64,000 nucleotides of DNA. Origin: Buttiauxella sp049686335 (lineage in GTDB: Bacteria > Pseudomonadota > Gammaproteobacteria > Enterobacterales > Enterobacteriaceae). The stretch's first letter is position 1, and each line of letters begins with the position of its first letter. Under the pieces are notes generated by a model. That model was given only the letters and a program-made list of their open reading frames with translations. It was not told the DNA's origin and made no database searches. The position numbers were made by a program, and so were the translations under genes. Location of the stretch: positions 124,001 to 188,000 of the forward strand of contig NZ_JBAVHX010000015.1 in the NCBI RefSeq assembly GCF_049686335.1. Reading direction: 5' to 3'. This document shows, piece by piece, positions 34,815 through 42,268 of the stretch.

Positions 34815-35589
34815 CTCGTGTCTCAACTTTGGGTTGGATATGCAGGTGCACCACCAGCCAATGGGCTTTAGCTACGGCGAAGAGGTGATTGGGCCGTTGC
34901 CGGAGATCCGCAAACTTGACAGCATCCGCGCATCGTTACGCGATCCGCATTGTGAAGGGCCGGAAGATGTTTATGCCATCGTTATGGATGTGGCGCGTTT
35001 ACAGGATCGCGAGGAACTCAAAAAACGGATGTTGCTGTTTGGTGTGGTGACTTACGCTTCCGGGCGGCTGGGTGATGAACCGATCCGCAGTCAGGGGCAT
35101 ATTCACCGCATCAGCAGCCATAGCGGTTGGTCGCCGCCAGAGCTCTATGAAATCTGGCAGGGCAAAGCGATCATCTATATGCAGGAATATGTTGCTGACG
35201 ATCCGGGGCGCTGTTTTGCTGTGCTCGCAGGGCCTGGGGAGAAAGTGCTGGTGCCGCCGGGCTGGGCACATGCCACGATTTCCGCTTCGCCTGATGAGCC
35301 GCTAACCTTTGGCGCATGGTGCGACAGAGAATACGGTTTTGAATACGAGGCAGTCCGCGCCTACAAAGGCCTGGCGTGGTATCCACTTTTGCAGGATGAA
35401 CACATTGCCTGGCAACATAATCGCCATTATATGCCGGGGCGATTACAGGTGACGTCACCGCGTTGCTACAGCGAGTTTGGCATTACCGATGAGCCGTTGT
35501 ATCAGCAATTTATTGATGAGCCCGCGCGGTTTCAGTTTATATCGAAGCCGGGGATGGTGAGTCAGAAGTGGGTGGGTTTCCATCCTTAA
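34807..35589 (+). CDS. Cupin-type glucose-6-phosphate isomerase family protein, copy 2 (longer)
   Basis: This 260-residue protein is a divergent second member of the cupin phosphoglucose isomerase family. The core metal ligands are seen as H98 and H100 (SQGHIHRIS), E112 (PPELYEIWQGK) and H155 (PPGWAHATIS). It carries about 70 extra residues at the C-terminus compared with copy 1, and the pairwise identity is low. Two paralogues in one operon suggest a heteromeric enzyme or two different sugar phosphates. It is convergent with the PTS operon, separated by a REP unit. Confidence 0.82.
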   Translation: MADSCLNFGLDMQVHHQPMGFSYGEEVIGPLPEIRKLDSIRASLRDPHCEGPEDVYAIVMDVARLQDREELKKRMLLFGVVTYASGRLGDEPIRSQGHIHRISSHSGWSPPELYEIWQGKAIIYMQEYVADDPGRCFAVLAGPGEKVLVPPGWAHATISASPDEPLTFGAWCDREYGFEYEAVRAYKGLAWYPLLQDEHIAWQHNRHYMPGRLQVTSPRCYSEFGITDEPLYQQFIDEPARFQFISKPGMVSQKWVGFHP

Positions 35590-35593
35590 TGAA

Positions 35594-35665
35594 GTCGGGT
35601 GACGCTGCGCTTGCCCGACCTACGGGTTCGGTGTGGTAGGGGGGATAAGCGCAGCGTCATCCACC
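35594..35665. repeat. REP/BIME-type palindrome pair between convergent operons
   Basis: GTCGGG (35594-35599) / CCCGAC (35614-35619) is followed by a less perfect GGGGGAT / ATCCACC hairpin (about 35639-35664). It lies 5 bp after the cupin isomerase stop and just before the end of the IID gene, so it may end both transcripts. Confidence 0.75.
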
Positions 35666-35670
35666 ATTTT

Positions 35671-36486
35671 TTAAGAAAACAACCCCACCGCCACTCCCGC
35701 CGCTGCCAACACCAGCAGCAACAGCATCGCTTTCACCGGCGAAACTCCGCGCTTAGCCATCAAGTACCAGGTGCCAATCACCACCAGCAGCGGCAGCAGA
35801 TTCGGGAAAATTCCATCCAGCATCTGCTGCACATGGATATTCACGCCATCTTTGGTGACAAACTCAAGCCCGGTGCCAAGCTTCACGTAGCTTGCCGCCA
35901 CGCCGCCCATCACGAATACGCCGAGTAGCGACAGCGCCTCGCGCAGGCGGGTTGATTTGCTGCTCACCAGCATTTCTACCGACGTCGACCCCATGCGGTA
36001 GCCTTTGAGGAACAGGAACCACGAGCCGGGGATGATAATCCCAAGCCATGCTACGCAATAAAACAGCGGCCCGAGGATATTACCGCCCGCCGCCAACGCC
36101 ATACCAATACTGAGCAAAATCGGGATAAGCATACCGGGGATCATCGAATCACCAATTCCCGCCACCGGCCCCATCAGTCCCACTTTCAGGGTGTTGATGG
36201 TTTCGCCGTCAATCGGTTCGCCATTGGCGCGCTTTTCTTCCAGCCCCAGCACCATGCCGTTCACAATCGCCCCCAATTGCGGCTCGGTGTTATAAAACGA
36301 CGCGTGGCGCTTGAGCATCTCCTTACGCTGTTGCTCATCGGGATAGAGCTTTTTCGCCACCGGCAGCATGCTCAAACAAAAACCGAATGATTCAAGGCGT
36401 TCAAAGCTCATGGAGGAGAGGTTGTACATCATCCAGCTGCGCCAGCAGCGGCGTAAATCCTGGCGAGTGAGTTTACGTTCTTCCAT
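35671..36486 (-). CDS. PTS mannose-family IID component
   Basis: The 271-residue product is a IID subunit of the mannose-type PTS (ManZ family), which forms the membrane channel with IIC. The N-terminal region LTRQDLRRCWRSWMMYNLSSMSFERLESFGFC and the GIGDSMIPGMLIPILLSIG motif (about 115-135) are typical. Hydrophobic segments follow at about 140-165, 185-200 and 230-270. It overlaps the IIC stop by one base, and is the last gene of the five-gene operon. Confidence 0.92.
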   Translation of the reverse strand: MEERKLTRQDLRRCWRSWMMYNLSSMSFERLESFGFCLSMLPVAKKLYPDEQQRKEMLKRHASFYNTEPQLGAIVNGMVLGLEEKRANGEPIDGETINTLKVGLMGPVAGIGDSMIPGMLIPILLSIGMALAAGGNILGPLFYCVAWLGIIIPGSWFLFLKGYRMGSTSVEMLVSSKSTRLREALSLLGVFVMGGVAASYVKLGTGLEFVTKDGVNIHVQQMLDGIFPNLLPLLVVIGTWYLMAKRGVSPVKAMLLLLVLAAAGVAVGLFS

Positions 36487-37283
36487 CAGAATTCATCCTC
36501 ATCATCAGTAGTGGTTGAGGCTACGCGTTCAGCCTGCGGCTCGGGTTTGTAGTTGTAGTGAATCAACGCCAGCAGCGCCCCGACAATCACCAGCGCCACC
36601 ATGTTTAACTTCAGGAAAACGATGCAGATAAACCCCACCAGGAAGTAAATCAGCATGCTGTAATTTTTGATGATTTGTTTAAGCAGAATCGCGATACCCA
36701 CCGCTGGCAGAATGCCGCCCAGCACGTTCATGGTGGAAAGGACGATTTGCGGCAGGCTGTCCATAAAGGCATTGATGTACTGCGCGCCAAAATAGACGGC
36801 AATAAACGTCGGAATAAAACGCATCAGGAAGTTGGTCGCTTGCGGCCAGATAGCGCTGTTGAGATATACGCCGCGCTCGTCGCCCTTTTCCAGCGCGATA
36901 TCCGCGCGGTGATTCCACCAGGAGTTCAGCACCATCATGGCGTTGAACAACACCGTACCCGCAATCCCGATTGTGGCGGCTAACGCCACGGCAACTTCCG
37001 GGCCTTTATTGGAAAGAATACCCAGCGCGATGGCCGGAAAAGCAACAAAGTTCAGGTCGGCTGGCATCGAACCGCCGGGGGTTACCATCGCGATGTACAC
37101 GGCCTGAACCGCCACGCCAATGATAATCCCGGTTTGAACATCGCCGAGAATAAATCCTACCAACATTCCTGAAACCAACGGGCGGGTAATCAGATACCAG
37201 CCGCCGGTAAGCCCCAGCAGCCATGGGCTGCTCAAGGCACCGAGGTAACAGAGAATGCCGATCAAAGCCGCTTCAAAAGCCAT
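36486..37283 (-). CDS. PTS mannose-family IIC component
   Basis: This 265-residue membrane protein is the IIC (ManY-like) subunit, which together with IID binds and translocates the sugar. Several TMs and the family block PLVSGMLVGFILGDVQTGIIIG (about 35-56) followed by PGGSMPADLNFVAFPAIALG (about 69-88) are visible. The C-terminal tail after the last TM is acidic (TTTDDEDEF). RBS AAGGAG lies 6 bases before the start. The sugar specificity cannot be read from the sequence. Confidence 0.92.
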   Translation of the reverse strand: MAFEAALIGILCYLGALSSPWLLGLTGGWYLITRPLVSGMLVGFILGDVQTGIIIGVAVQAVYIAMVTPGGSMPADLNFVAFPAIALGILSNKGPEVAVALAATIGIAGTVLFNAMMVLNSWWNHRADIALEKGDERGVYLNSAIWPQATNFLMRFIPTFIAVYFGAQYINAFMDSLPQIVLSTMNVLGGILPAVGIAILLKQIIKNYSMLIYFLVGFICIVFLKLNMVALVIVGALLALIHYNYKPEPQAERVASTTTDDEDEF

Positions 37284-37294
37284 AATGCACTCCT

Positions 37295-37789
37295 TTATTT
37301 GAGTTTTAGGCGCGCGTCCTGCCAGCTATAGCTGCTGGCATCGGGAACCAGACGAAATTCAATCTGGTGCCCGCGCTGCAGGAGGTAGTCGAACGCGGCT
37401 ATCTCTTCCGGGTTTACAGACTGATTAGGGCCAATTGTCGTCGTAGTGGCACGTGCGCTCATCGGGCCAACGTTGATTTTTTTATTGCTGTTTTGCAGGC
37501 TGATCCCTGCTTCTTCGATGCGTTTTAGCGTGACGGGGGATTTGCCGATTACGAAATAGTGTTTTTCGCTGGCGATGATCCTGGGCAGTTTTTCGATAGC
37601 CGTTGCGGTATCAAACAGCCAGACTTTGATGTCCTGCACCGCACCTTTCATGACTGAAGAGAGCAGAGGATCCGCGGCGACCGCGTCGTCAATCGCAATG
37701 ATCCCATCGCACGGAAGCTCTTTTGCCCAGCGAGTCACTAACTGGCCGTGGATCACCCGATCGTCGATACGTACAAATGAAATACTCAT
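37295..37789 (-). CDS. PTS mannose/sorbose-family IIB component
   Basis: The 164-residue cytoplasmic IIB subunit transfers the phosphoryl group from IIA to the incoming sugar. The phospho-acceptor is H14 in RIDDRVIHGQLVTRW, the signature of the family. It is encoded separately from IIA, as in sorbose-type and many Firmicute systems, unlike E. coli ManX where IIA and IIB are fused. The RBS AGGGGG overlaps the end of the IIA gene. Confidence 0.93.
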   Translation of the reverse strand: MSISFVRIDDRVIHGQLVTRWAKELPCDGIIAIDDAVAADPLLSSVMKGAVQDIKVWLFDTATAIEKLPRIIASEKHYFVIGKSPVTLKRIEEAGISLQNSNKKINVGPMSARATTTTIGPNQSVNPEEIAAFDYLLQRGHQIEFRLVPDASSYSWQDARLKLK

Positions 37790-37798
37790 CGTGCCCCC

Positions 37799-38227
37799 TT
37801 AGAAATCATCCGATTGCGCAGCTTCAGCCAGGCGTGCCTGTACCAGTGTTTCTTGTGTTTGCTCCAGCAATTGCGCGGCGGCCTGCTCAACATCTTGCAG
37901 ATCTTTTATCTCATCGCTCAGCAGCAGCATGGGGAAATTCACTCCTCCCAGAACCGCCACAGGCGGCTGTGTTTGCGGATCAAACGCGTGATGACAGGCG
38001 ATGTTCCATGGCGTACCACTTTGCAAATCACACAACACCAACACGCCATCGGCGCCTTTGCTGGCCTGTTTCAACACGGCGGCAAACTCATCCGCAAAAC
38101 TGTTGATGCCCTTGTTTTCCGTGAGCATGATGGGGAACACATGCGGCAATTCGCCGTATACCATGCGCGAACTGGTGAGCAGTGCATCTGCCAGTGAACC
38201 GTGTGTTGCCAGAATCACATTAATCAT
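37799..38227 (-). CDS. PTS mannose-family IIA component
   Basis: The 142-residue IIA subunit accepts phosphate from HPr. The active histidine is H9 in VILATHGSLADALL, and the later block GVLVLCDLQSGTPWNIA is conserved in the family. It lies 2 bp after the mannose-6-phosphate isomerase-like gene and 9 bp before IIB, so the whole operon is tightly packed. Confidence 0.93.
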   Translation of the reverse strand: MINVILATHGSLADALLTSSRMVYGELPHVFPIMLTENKGINSFADEFAAVLKQASKGADGVLVLCDLQSGTPWNIACHHAFDPQTQPPVAVLGGVNFPMLLLSDEIKDLQDVEQAAAQLLEQTQETLVQARLAEAAQSDDF

Positions 38228-38229
38228 TT

Positions 38230-39978
38230 TTATCCCCTTACCCAGGCTTTCATGGTGGCGAGTTGCTGACTAGCACCGCGACCGTACGGTGAAATGCGGT
38301 ATTCCCCAACGGCTGCGGGAATGATGAAGGTTTCGGCGTAATGCACGACAAAGGGTTCGAATGCGCCGCTCGGGCTTTCGACCAACGCTTCATCGCCTTC
38401 TACCAGGTTCAGCACGTTGACTCCGCCGTTGGTATGGTGTGTCACAGGCTGCGTAAACCAGTGACGACGAGTTTCGATAAATTCCCGTTCGTGCAGGCCG
38501 GTGCGCTCCTCGCGCCAGCCATCTCCAGCGGCGATGGGCTCGAAATGGTTCACCAGATGTTCAGTCACCCACTGAGTATCGCGTTGCCAGTCAATGACCT
38601 GTGCGCCATGTTCCAGGTGTACCGGGCGTGGCAGGCCATCAAGACCTAAGCGCCCCCAGTCCCACAATTTAAAGGTGAAAATGTACGGTGTGGCGCTGAT
38701 TTCCAGCACCATCGCGCCGGATCCTGAGCAGTGTACGGTGCCTGCAGGGATCAGGAAGTGATCGTGTTTGCGTGCCGGAAAGCGGTTCACAAACTTATCA
38801 TCATCAAAGGCTTTCTCACCACGTTGGGCGGCCGCCAAATCGTCGAGCATCTGTTGCGGTGTGATGCCGGTTTTTGTTCCGAGGTAAACTTCTGCACCCG
38901 GCTCCGCTTCCAGCAGGTAGTAACTCTCATCCTGGGTGTAATGCATCCCAAAATGCTGCTGGATGTATTCGGTCACCGGATGCACCTGGAAGCTTAAATT
39001 CTGCCCACCGATGGTATCGAGGAAATCGAAACGGATCGGGAATTCCGCACCAAATCGGGCATGCACACGCTCACCAAGTAGCGGGCGTGGGTAGAGCAAC
39101 ACCAGATCCTGAGAGGGGATCTCGATCCGCACATCACCAAAACGCAGTAACAGGCTGTTCTCCTCGGGCACACAGTCAAAACACCAGGCGTAATTTGGCT
39201 TTGAGGGATCGAGATCGAATTTGTCTTTCATCCATTGTCCGCCCCATACTCCAGGGTCGAAGAACGGCACCACGCGGAAAGGTTGCTGCGTAGTTTGTTG
39301 CAGGCCATGGCGTAGCGCTTCACCGCTGATCATCACCGGTTGCTCTGCATTATTGGTATCGAGCAGGAAGTCTGCCCGCTTTAGCAGGGGTGTTTTATGG
39401 CGATCAAACACCCGCCATTCAATAAAAAAGGCCCGTTTATAGCGGCGCAGAATATCTTCATCGGTATTGTTCGCACCCCAGTTTCCCAGTTCGCCACGGC
39501 GAAAACGCTGCTGAATTTCCCAGCGGGCGAGATCGGCATAAATCAGTACATCACCCGGATGAACAAAGGCCGCGCCAGGGCCGTAAATCACGACCAGGCC
39601 TTGCGTTGTTTCTGCCACTTGCTGTTGCAATGCCGCCAGTTTGTCCGGGCAGAAAAATTCGGTCAGCTCGTGGCAGGAAAGCACGCCAAACACGCGGTCA
39701 TCGGTAAGGTTATGCGCCAGCAAGTCATGCAGATGCTGCTCGCTCAACCGTGCAGATTCTGCATTGATAACAAGTTCAGGATTCAGTTGCGTAATCAGTT
39801 GTGTGTGCAACTCGTCGAGTTGAACGCCGGGATAGCAGTCAATCACCAGCACCGTTTTTGCGCTGCGAGTGAGAGGGGCGCTGATGGTTTGCTTGATAGC
39901 AGACCAGCCTTGCCATGCCTGATGGTCAAACCCTGAAACCCTGACTTCGGGATACTTATCGTATGATGCCGGATGCAT
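38230..39978 (-). CDS. Two-domain type I mannose-6-phosphate isomerase homologue
   Basis: The 582-residue product has a C-terminal cupin isomerase part (about 235-582) with Q331 and H333 in SFQVHP, E351 in QDESYYLL and H416 in PAGTVHCSG, the zinc ligand pattern of type I phosphomannose isomerases. The N-terminal part (about 20-215) resembles P-loop nucleoside/uridine kinases, with VLVIDCYPGVQLDEL in the Walker A position but no Gly-Lys-Ser/Thr. It should make fructose-6-P from the PTS product if that is mannose-6-P. It is the first gene of the PTS operon, with O1 29 bp upstream. Confidence 0.85.
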   Translation of the reverse strand: MHPASYDKYPEVRVSGFDHQAWQGWSAIKQTISAPLTRSAKTVLVIDCYPGVQLDELHTQLITQLNPELVINAESARLSEQHLHDLLAHNLTDDRVFGVLSCHELTEFFCPDKLAALQQQVAETTQGLVVIYGPGAAFVHPGDVLIYADLARWEIQQRFRRGELGNWGANNTDEDILRRYKRAFFIEWRVFDRHKTPLLKRADFLLDTNNAEQPVMISGEALRHGLQQTTQQPFRVVPFFDPGVWGGQWMKDKFDLDPSKPNYAWCFDCVPEENSLLLRFGDVRIEIPSQDLVLLYPRPLLGERVHARFGAEFPIRFDFLDTIGGQNLSFQVHPVTEYIQQHFGMHYTQDESYYLLEAEPGAEVYLGTKTGITPQQMLDDLAAAQRGEKAFDDDKFVNRFPARKHDHFLIPAGTVHCSGSGAMVLEISATPYIFTFKLWDWGRLGLDGLPRPVHLEHGAQVIDWQRDTQWVTEHLVNHFEPIAAGDGWREERTGLHEREFIETRRHWFTQPVTHHTNGGVNVLNLVEGDEALVESPSGAFEPFVVHYAETFIIPAAVGEYRISPYGRGASQQLATMKAWVRG

Positions 39979-40006
39979 AATATTCTCCCTGTTTCTGATA
40001 GATTAA

Positions 40007-40022
40007 GATTAATCGATTAACC
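40007..40022 (-). promoter_or_regulatory. Operator O1 of module 1
   Basis: GATTAATCGATTAACC matches 15 of 16 positions of the palindrome at 34191. It lies 29 bp before the start of the isomerase-PTS operon, over the expected promoter. A weaker variant, with the right half CGATTAACC intact, lies at 40038-40054. Confidence 0.8.
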
Positions 40023-40093
40023 CACTTTGAACAGGGTGGTAAACGCGATTAACCCACCAGTTTTAGCAAGATGTTGCCTAAACCTGAGTTATC

Positions 40094-40109
40094 TGTGATG
40101 GCTTTCACA
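40094..40109. promoter_or_regulatory. CRP binding site
   Basis: TGTGATGGCTTTCACA is a perfect TGTGA-N6-TCACA CRP half-site pair. It is placed between the divergent isomerase-PTS operon and the LacI-family gene, so cAMP-CRP probably activates module 1 in the absence of preferred sugars. Confidence 0.88.
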
Positions 40110-40128
40110 GGGTTTTAAGCAAATATTG

Positions 40129-40144
40129 GGTTATTCGATTAATC
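40129..40144 (+). promoter_or_regulatory. Operator O2 of module 1
   Basis: GGTTATTCGATTAATC matches 14 of 16 positions of the perfect palindrome at 34191. It lies 32 bp before the LacI-family gene, which suggests autoregulation. The centres of O1 and O2 are 122 bp apart, a distance suited to DNA looping by a tetrameric or paired repressor. Confidence 0.75.
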
Positions 40145-40176
40145 TATTGGGAAATGCTTAATTGTGAGGAGTACCG

Positions 40177-41187
40177 ATGAGCACAGTTACCCTTGCCCAG
40201 GTGGCAAAACAGGCGGCAGTTTCAACCGCGACCGTCTCGATGGTGCTGCGTAATCGAGGCCGAATTTCTGACGCTACTCGCCAGCGCGTACTCAAGGCAT
40301 TGGACGATTTGGGTTATGTGTATAACCAGACGGCCGCGAATCTACGCAATCGCACCAGCAACCAGGTCGGGTTGTTATTGCACGACATCACCAACCCGTT
40401 TTATGGCGAAATGACGGCGGGTTTGAGCCAGGAAATGGAGCGCCACGACTTGCTGCTATTTCTCGCAAACAGCGAGGAGTCGGGTGAACGCCAGCAAAAG
40501 TTTGTTGATTCTCTGATGCGTAATAACGCCTGCGGAATGGTGTTGTGCGCGGCAAGGGAGACGCCGCCGCTGTTTTTCGAAACCCTCAAGCGACGTAACA
40601 TTCCTGCGATCATGGTGGTGCGACCAATGGACGATGTCGATTTCGATTTTGTCGGCACCGATAACTTCCTCGGCACTCAGCTCGCGACCCAACATCTGCT
40701 GCGTCTTGGCCACCGTCACATCGCTTTTATCGGCGGCAGCGAAAACTCCATCAGCCGCGCCCAGCGTATTGGTGGCTACAGCAGTAAATTACTGGAGCAT
40801 CGTATCCAGCCGAAACGCGAATGGGTGATTTCATCACTCGCCAGCCAAAGTGACGGCGCACGCGTGGCTGAAGAGTTGTTCCGGCGTTACCCGGAAATCA
40901 CGGCAGCAGTCTGTTATCAGGACATCGTGGCATTGGGTGTGATGCAGACGCTGCGCAAAATGGGCCGCCAGCCGGGCGCGGATTTTGCGTTGGTAGGATT
41001 TGATGATATTACCGAAGCTTCTCTCGTCCAGCCCGCGCTGACCACTGTTTCGGTAGCCGCGAAAGAGATTGGCCGCAAAGCCGGGGAGTTATTGTTTAGC
41101 CGCATTCAGGGCAATGACGAGCCGCCAAAACGCATTATTCTCCCGCCCACGCTGGTGGTGCGGGAGTCTTGCGGTTTCGGGCTATAA
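40177..41187 (+). CDS. LacI-family regulator of module 1
   Basis: The 336-residue product is a LacI/GalR repressor. The N-terminal helix-turn-helix and hinge are LAQVAKQAAVSTATVSMVLRNRG and RQRVLKALDDLGYVYNQTAANLR. The periplasmic-binding-like core (about 60-336) contains HLLRLGHRHIAFIGG and ALVGFDDITEASLVQPALTTV. RBS GAGGAG is strong. Three similar palindromes lie near its own gene and before both adjacent operons, so it is the likely controller of the cupin isomerases and the PTS operon. Its stop overlaps the end of the convergent hydrolase gene by six bases. Confidence 0.93.
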   Translation: MSTVTLAQVAKQAAVSTATVSMVLRNRGRISDATRQRVLKALDDLGYVYNQTAANLRNRTSNQVGLLLHDITNPFYGEMTAGLSQEMERHDLLLFLANSEESGERQQKFVDSLMRNNACGMVLCAARETPPLFFETLKRRNIPAIMVVRPMDDVDFDFVGTDNFLGTQLATQHLLRLGHRHIAFIGGSENSISRAQRIGGYSSKLLEHRIQPKREWVISSLASQSDGARVAEELFRRYPEITAAVCYQDIVALGVMQTLRKMGRQPGADFALVGFDDITEASLVQPALTTVSVAAKEIGRKAGELLFSRIQGNDEPPKRIILPPTLVVRESCGFGL

Positions 41188-42258
41188 ACGAGTTAAGCGG
41201 CGCACCAGCGCCATTTCGCTGTGGCGAAACGGAATTCCGTATTCGTCCAGCACATCGTGGAACCACAGATGCGCGTAATCCACGCCACTTTTGCGCACCG
41301 ACGGCCAGGGAAGCGTGGTTTGTGTTTTGCCACGCACCAGCCCCCAGTGGTAACAACCGACGTTCAGGGCAGCAAACAGCGGCAGTTGTTCTTCCATCAT
41401 GCTGCCAACATGGCGTGCCAGCCATTCGGTACACAAAATCGGGCGCTGGTATTGTTGCCAGAAGCGCAAAACCTGGAGCATTTTCGGCGTGGCGAGATAA
41501 GCATGGAAACTGATCACATCCGAAAGTTCGGCGGCTGCCTTATCGATCGGGTGCGCGAAATACTCCGCCTCCGGTTCATCAGGATCCTGCGAGATATGCC
41601 ACGCGCACACGGTTAGCGGCTGCTGCGGATCTTCATCCCGCGCCCACTCGAAAACGTGATGCAGCAATTCAAGCGCAAACACTTCCAGCTTTTCATCGAA
41701 GAACGTTTCTTCCAGACCTGTTGCAAAGGTGCCACGGTTGCCTGGTTCGTTATATAAATCCCAGATGGCGATACGCGAGTCGGTTCTGAAATGGCGAACA
41801 ATGTCACGTATATAGCGTTCAAGCTCCGGCCACCTGTCGCGGTTGCATACCGTTTCGCGCCCAGGGCTCGCCGCCGCCTGGCTGTTATGTTTTCCTGGTT
41901 CGGGGGCTTTTTGTGGCCCTAAAAAGGGTTCGTCGCCGGAAAAACCACAGTCGTCCATCAGCGTTAACATCACTTTTAGCTGGTGACGATCGGCAATCGC
42001 CAGAAACTGTTCAATCCGTGCCAGAAGCCCGGCGCGGTCATGCTGCCAGACAATAAACGGCAGGTTGATGCGCAGTTGGTTATAGCCGCTTTCATGTGCC
42101 CAACCGAGTTCTTGATCGATGGTTTCGGCATCAAAGGTTTCGCGCTGCCAAAGTTCCGTCCAGTTCACGGCAGTGCGCGGCAGGTAGTTAAATGCACAAA
42201 TCCAGCCCTGTTTTTTGTGCCACTCTGTGGCCTGTTGTTTGCTCCATTGTGTGCGCAT
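41182..42258 (-). CDS. Cytoplasmic glycoside hydrolase, clan GH-A-like (cellulase/GH5-type)
   Basis: The 358-residue protein has a TIM-barrel glycosidase pattern. Likely acid/base E171 is in IAIWDLYNEPGN, and likely nucleophile E278 is in ILCTEWLAR at the end of a later strand. Conserved parts also include GYNQLRINLPFIVWQHD and ISFHAYLA. There is no signal peptide, so it acts on a substrate inside the cell. It is the last gene of the module 2 operon, 10 bp after the GPH transporter, and RBS TAGGAG is good. Exact family and linkage specificity are not known to me. Confidence 0.78.
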   Translation of the reverse strand: MRTQWSKQQATEWHKKQGWICAFNYLPRTAVNWTELWQRETFDAETIDQELGWAHESGYNQLRINLPFIVWQHDRAGLLARIEQFLAIADRHQLKVMLTLMDDCGFSGDEPFLGPQKAPEPGKHNSQAAASPGRETVCNRDRWPELERYIRDIVRHFRTDSRIAIWDLYNEPGNRGTFATGLEETFFDEKLEVFALELLHHVFEWARDEDPQQPLTVCAWHISQDPDEPEAEYFAHPIDKAAAELSDVISFHAYLATPKMLQVLRFWQQYQRPILCTEWLARHVGSMMEEQLPLFAALNVGCYHWGLVRGKTQTTLPWPSVRKSGVDYAHLWFHDVLDEYGIPFRHSEMALVRRLTRL

Positions 42259-42268
42259 GTTTTGGCTC

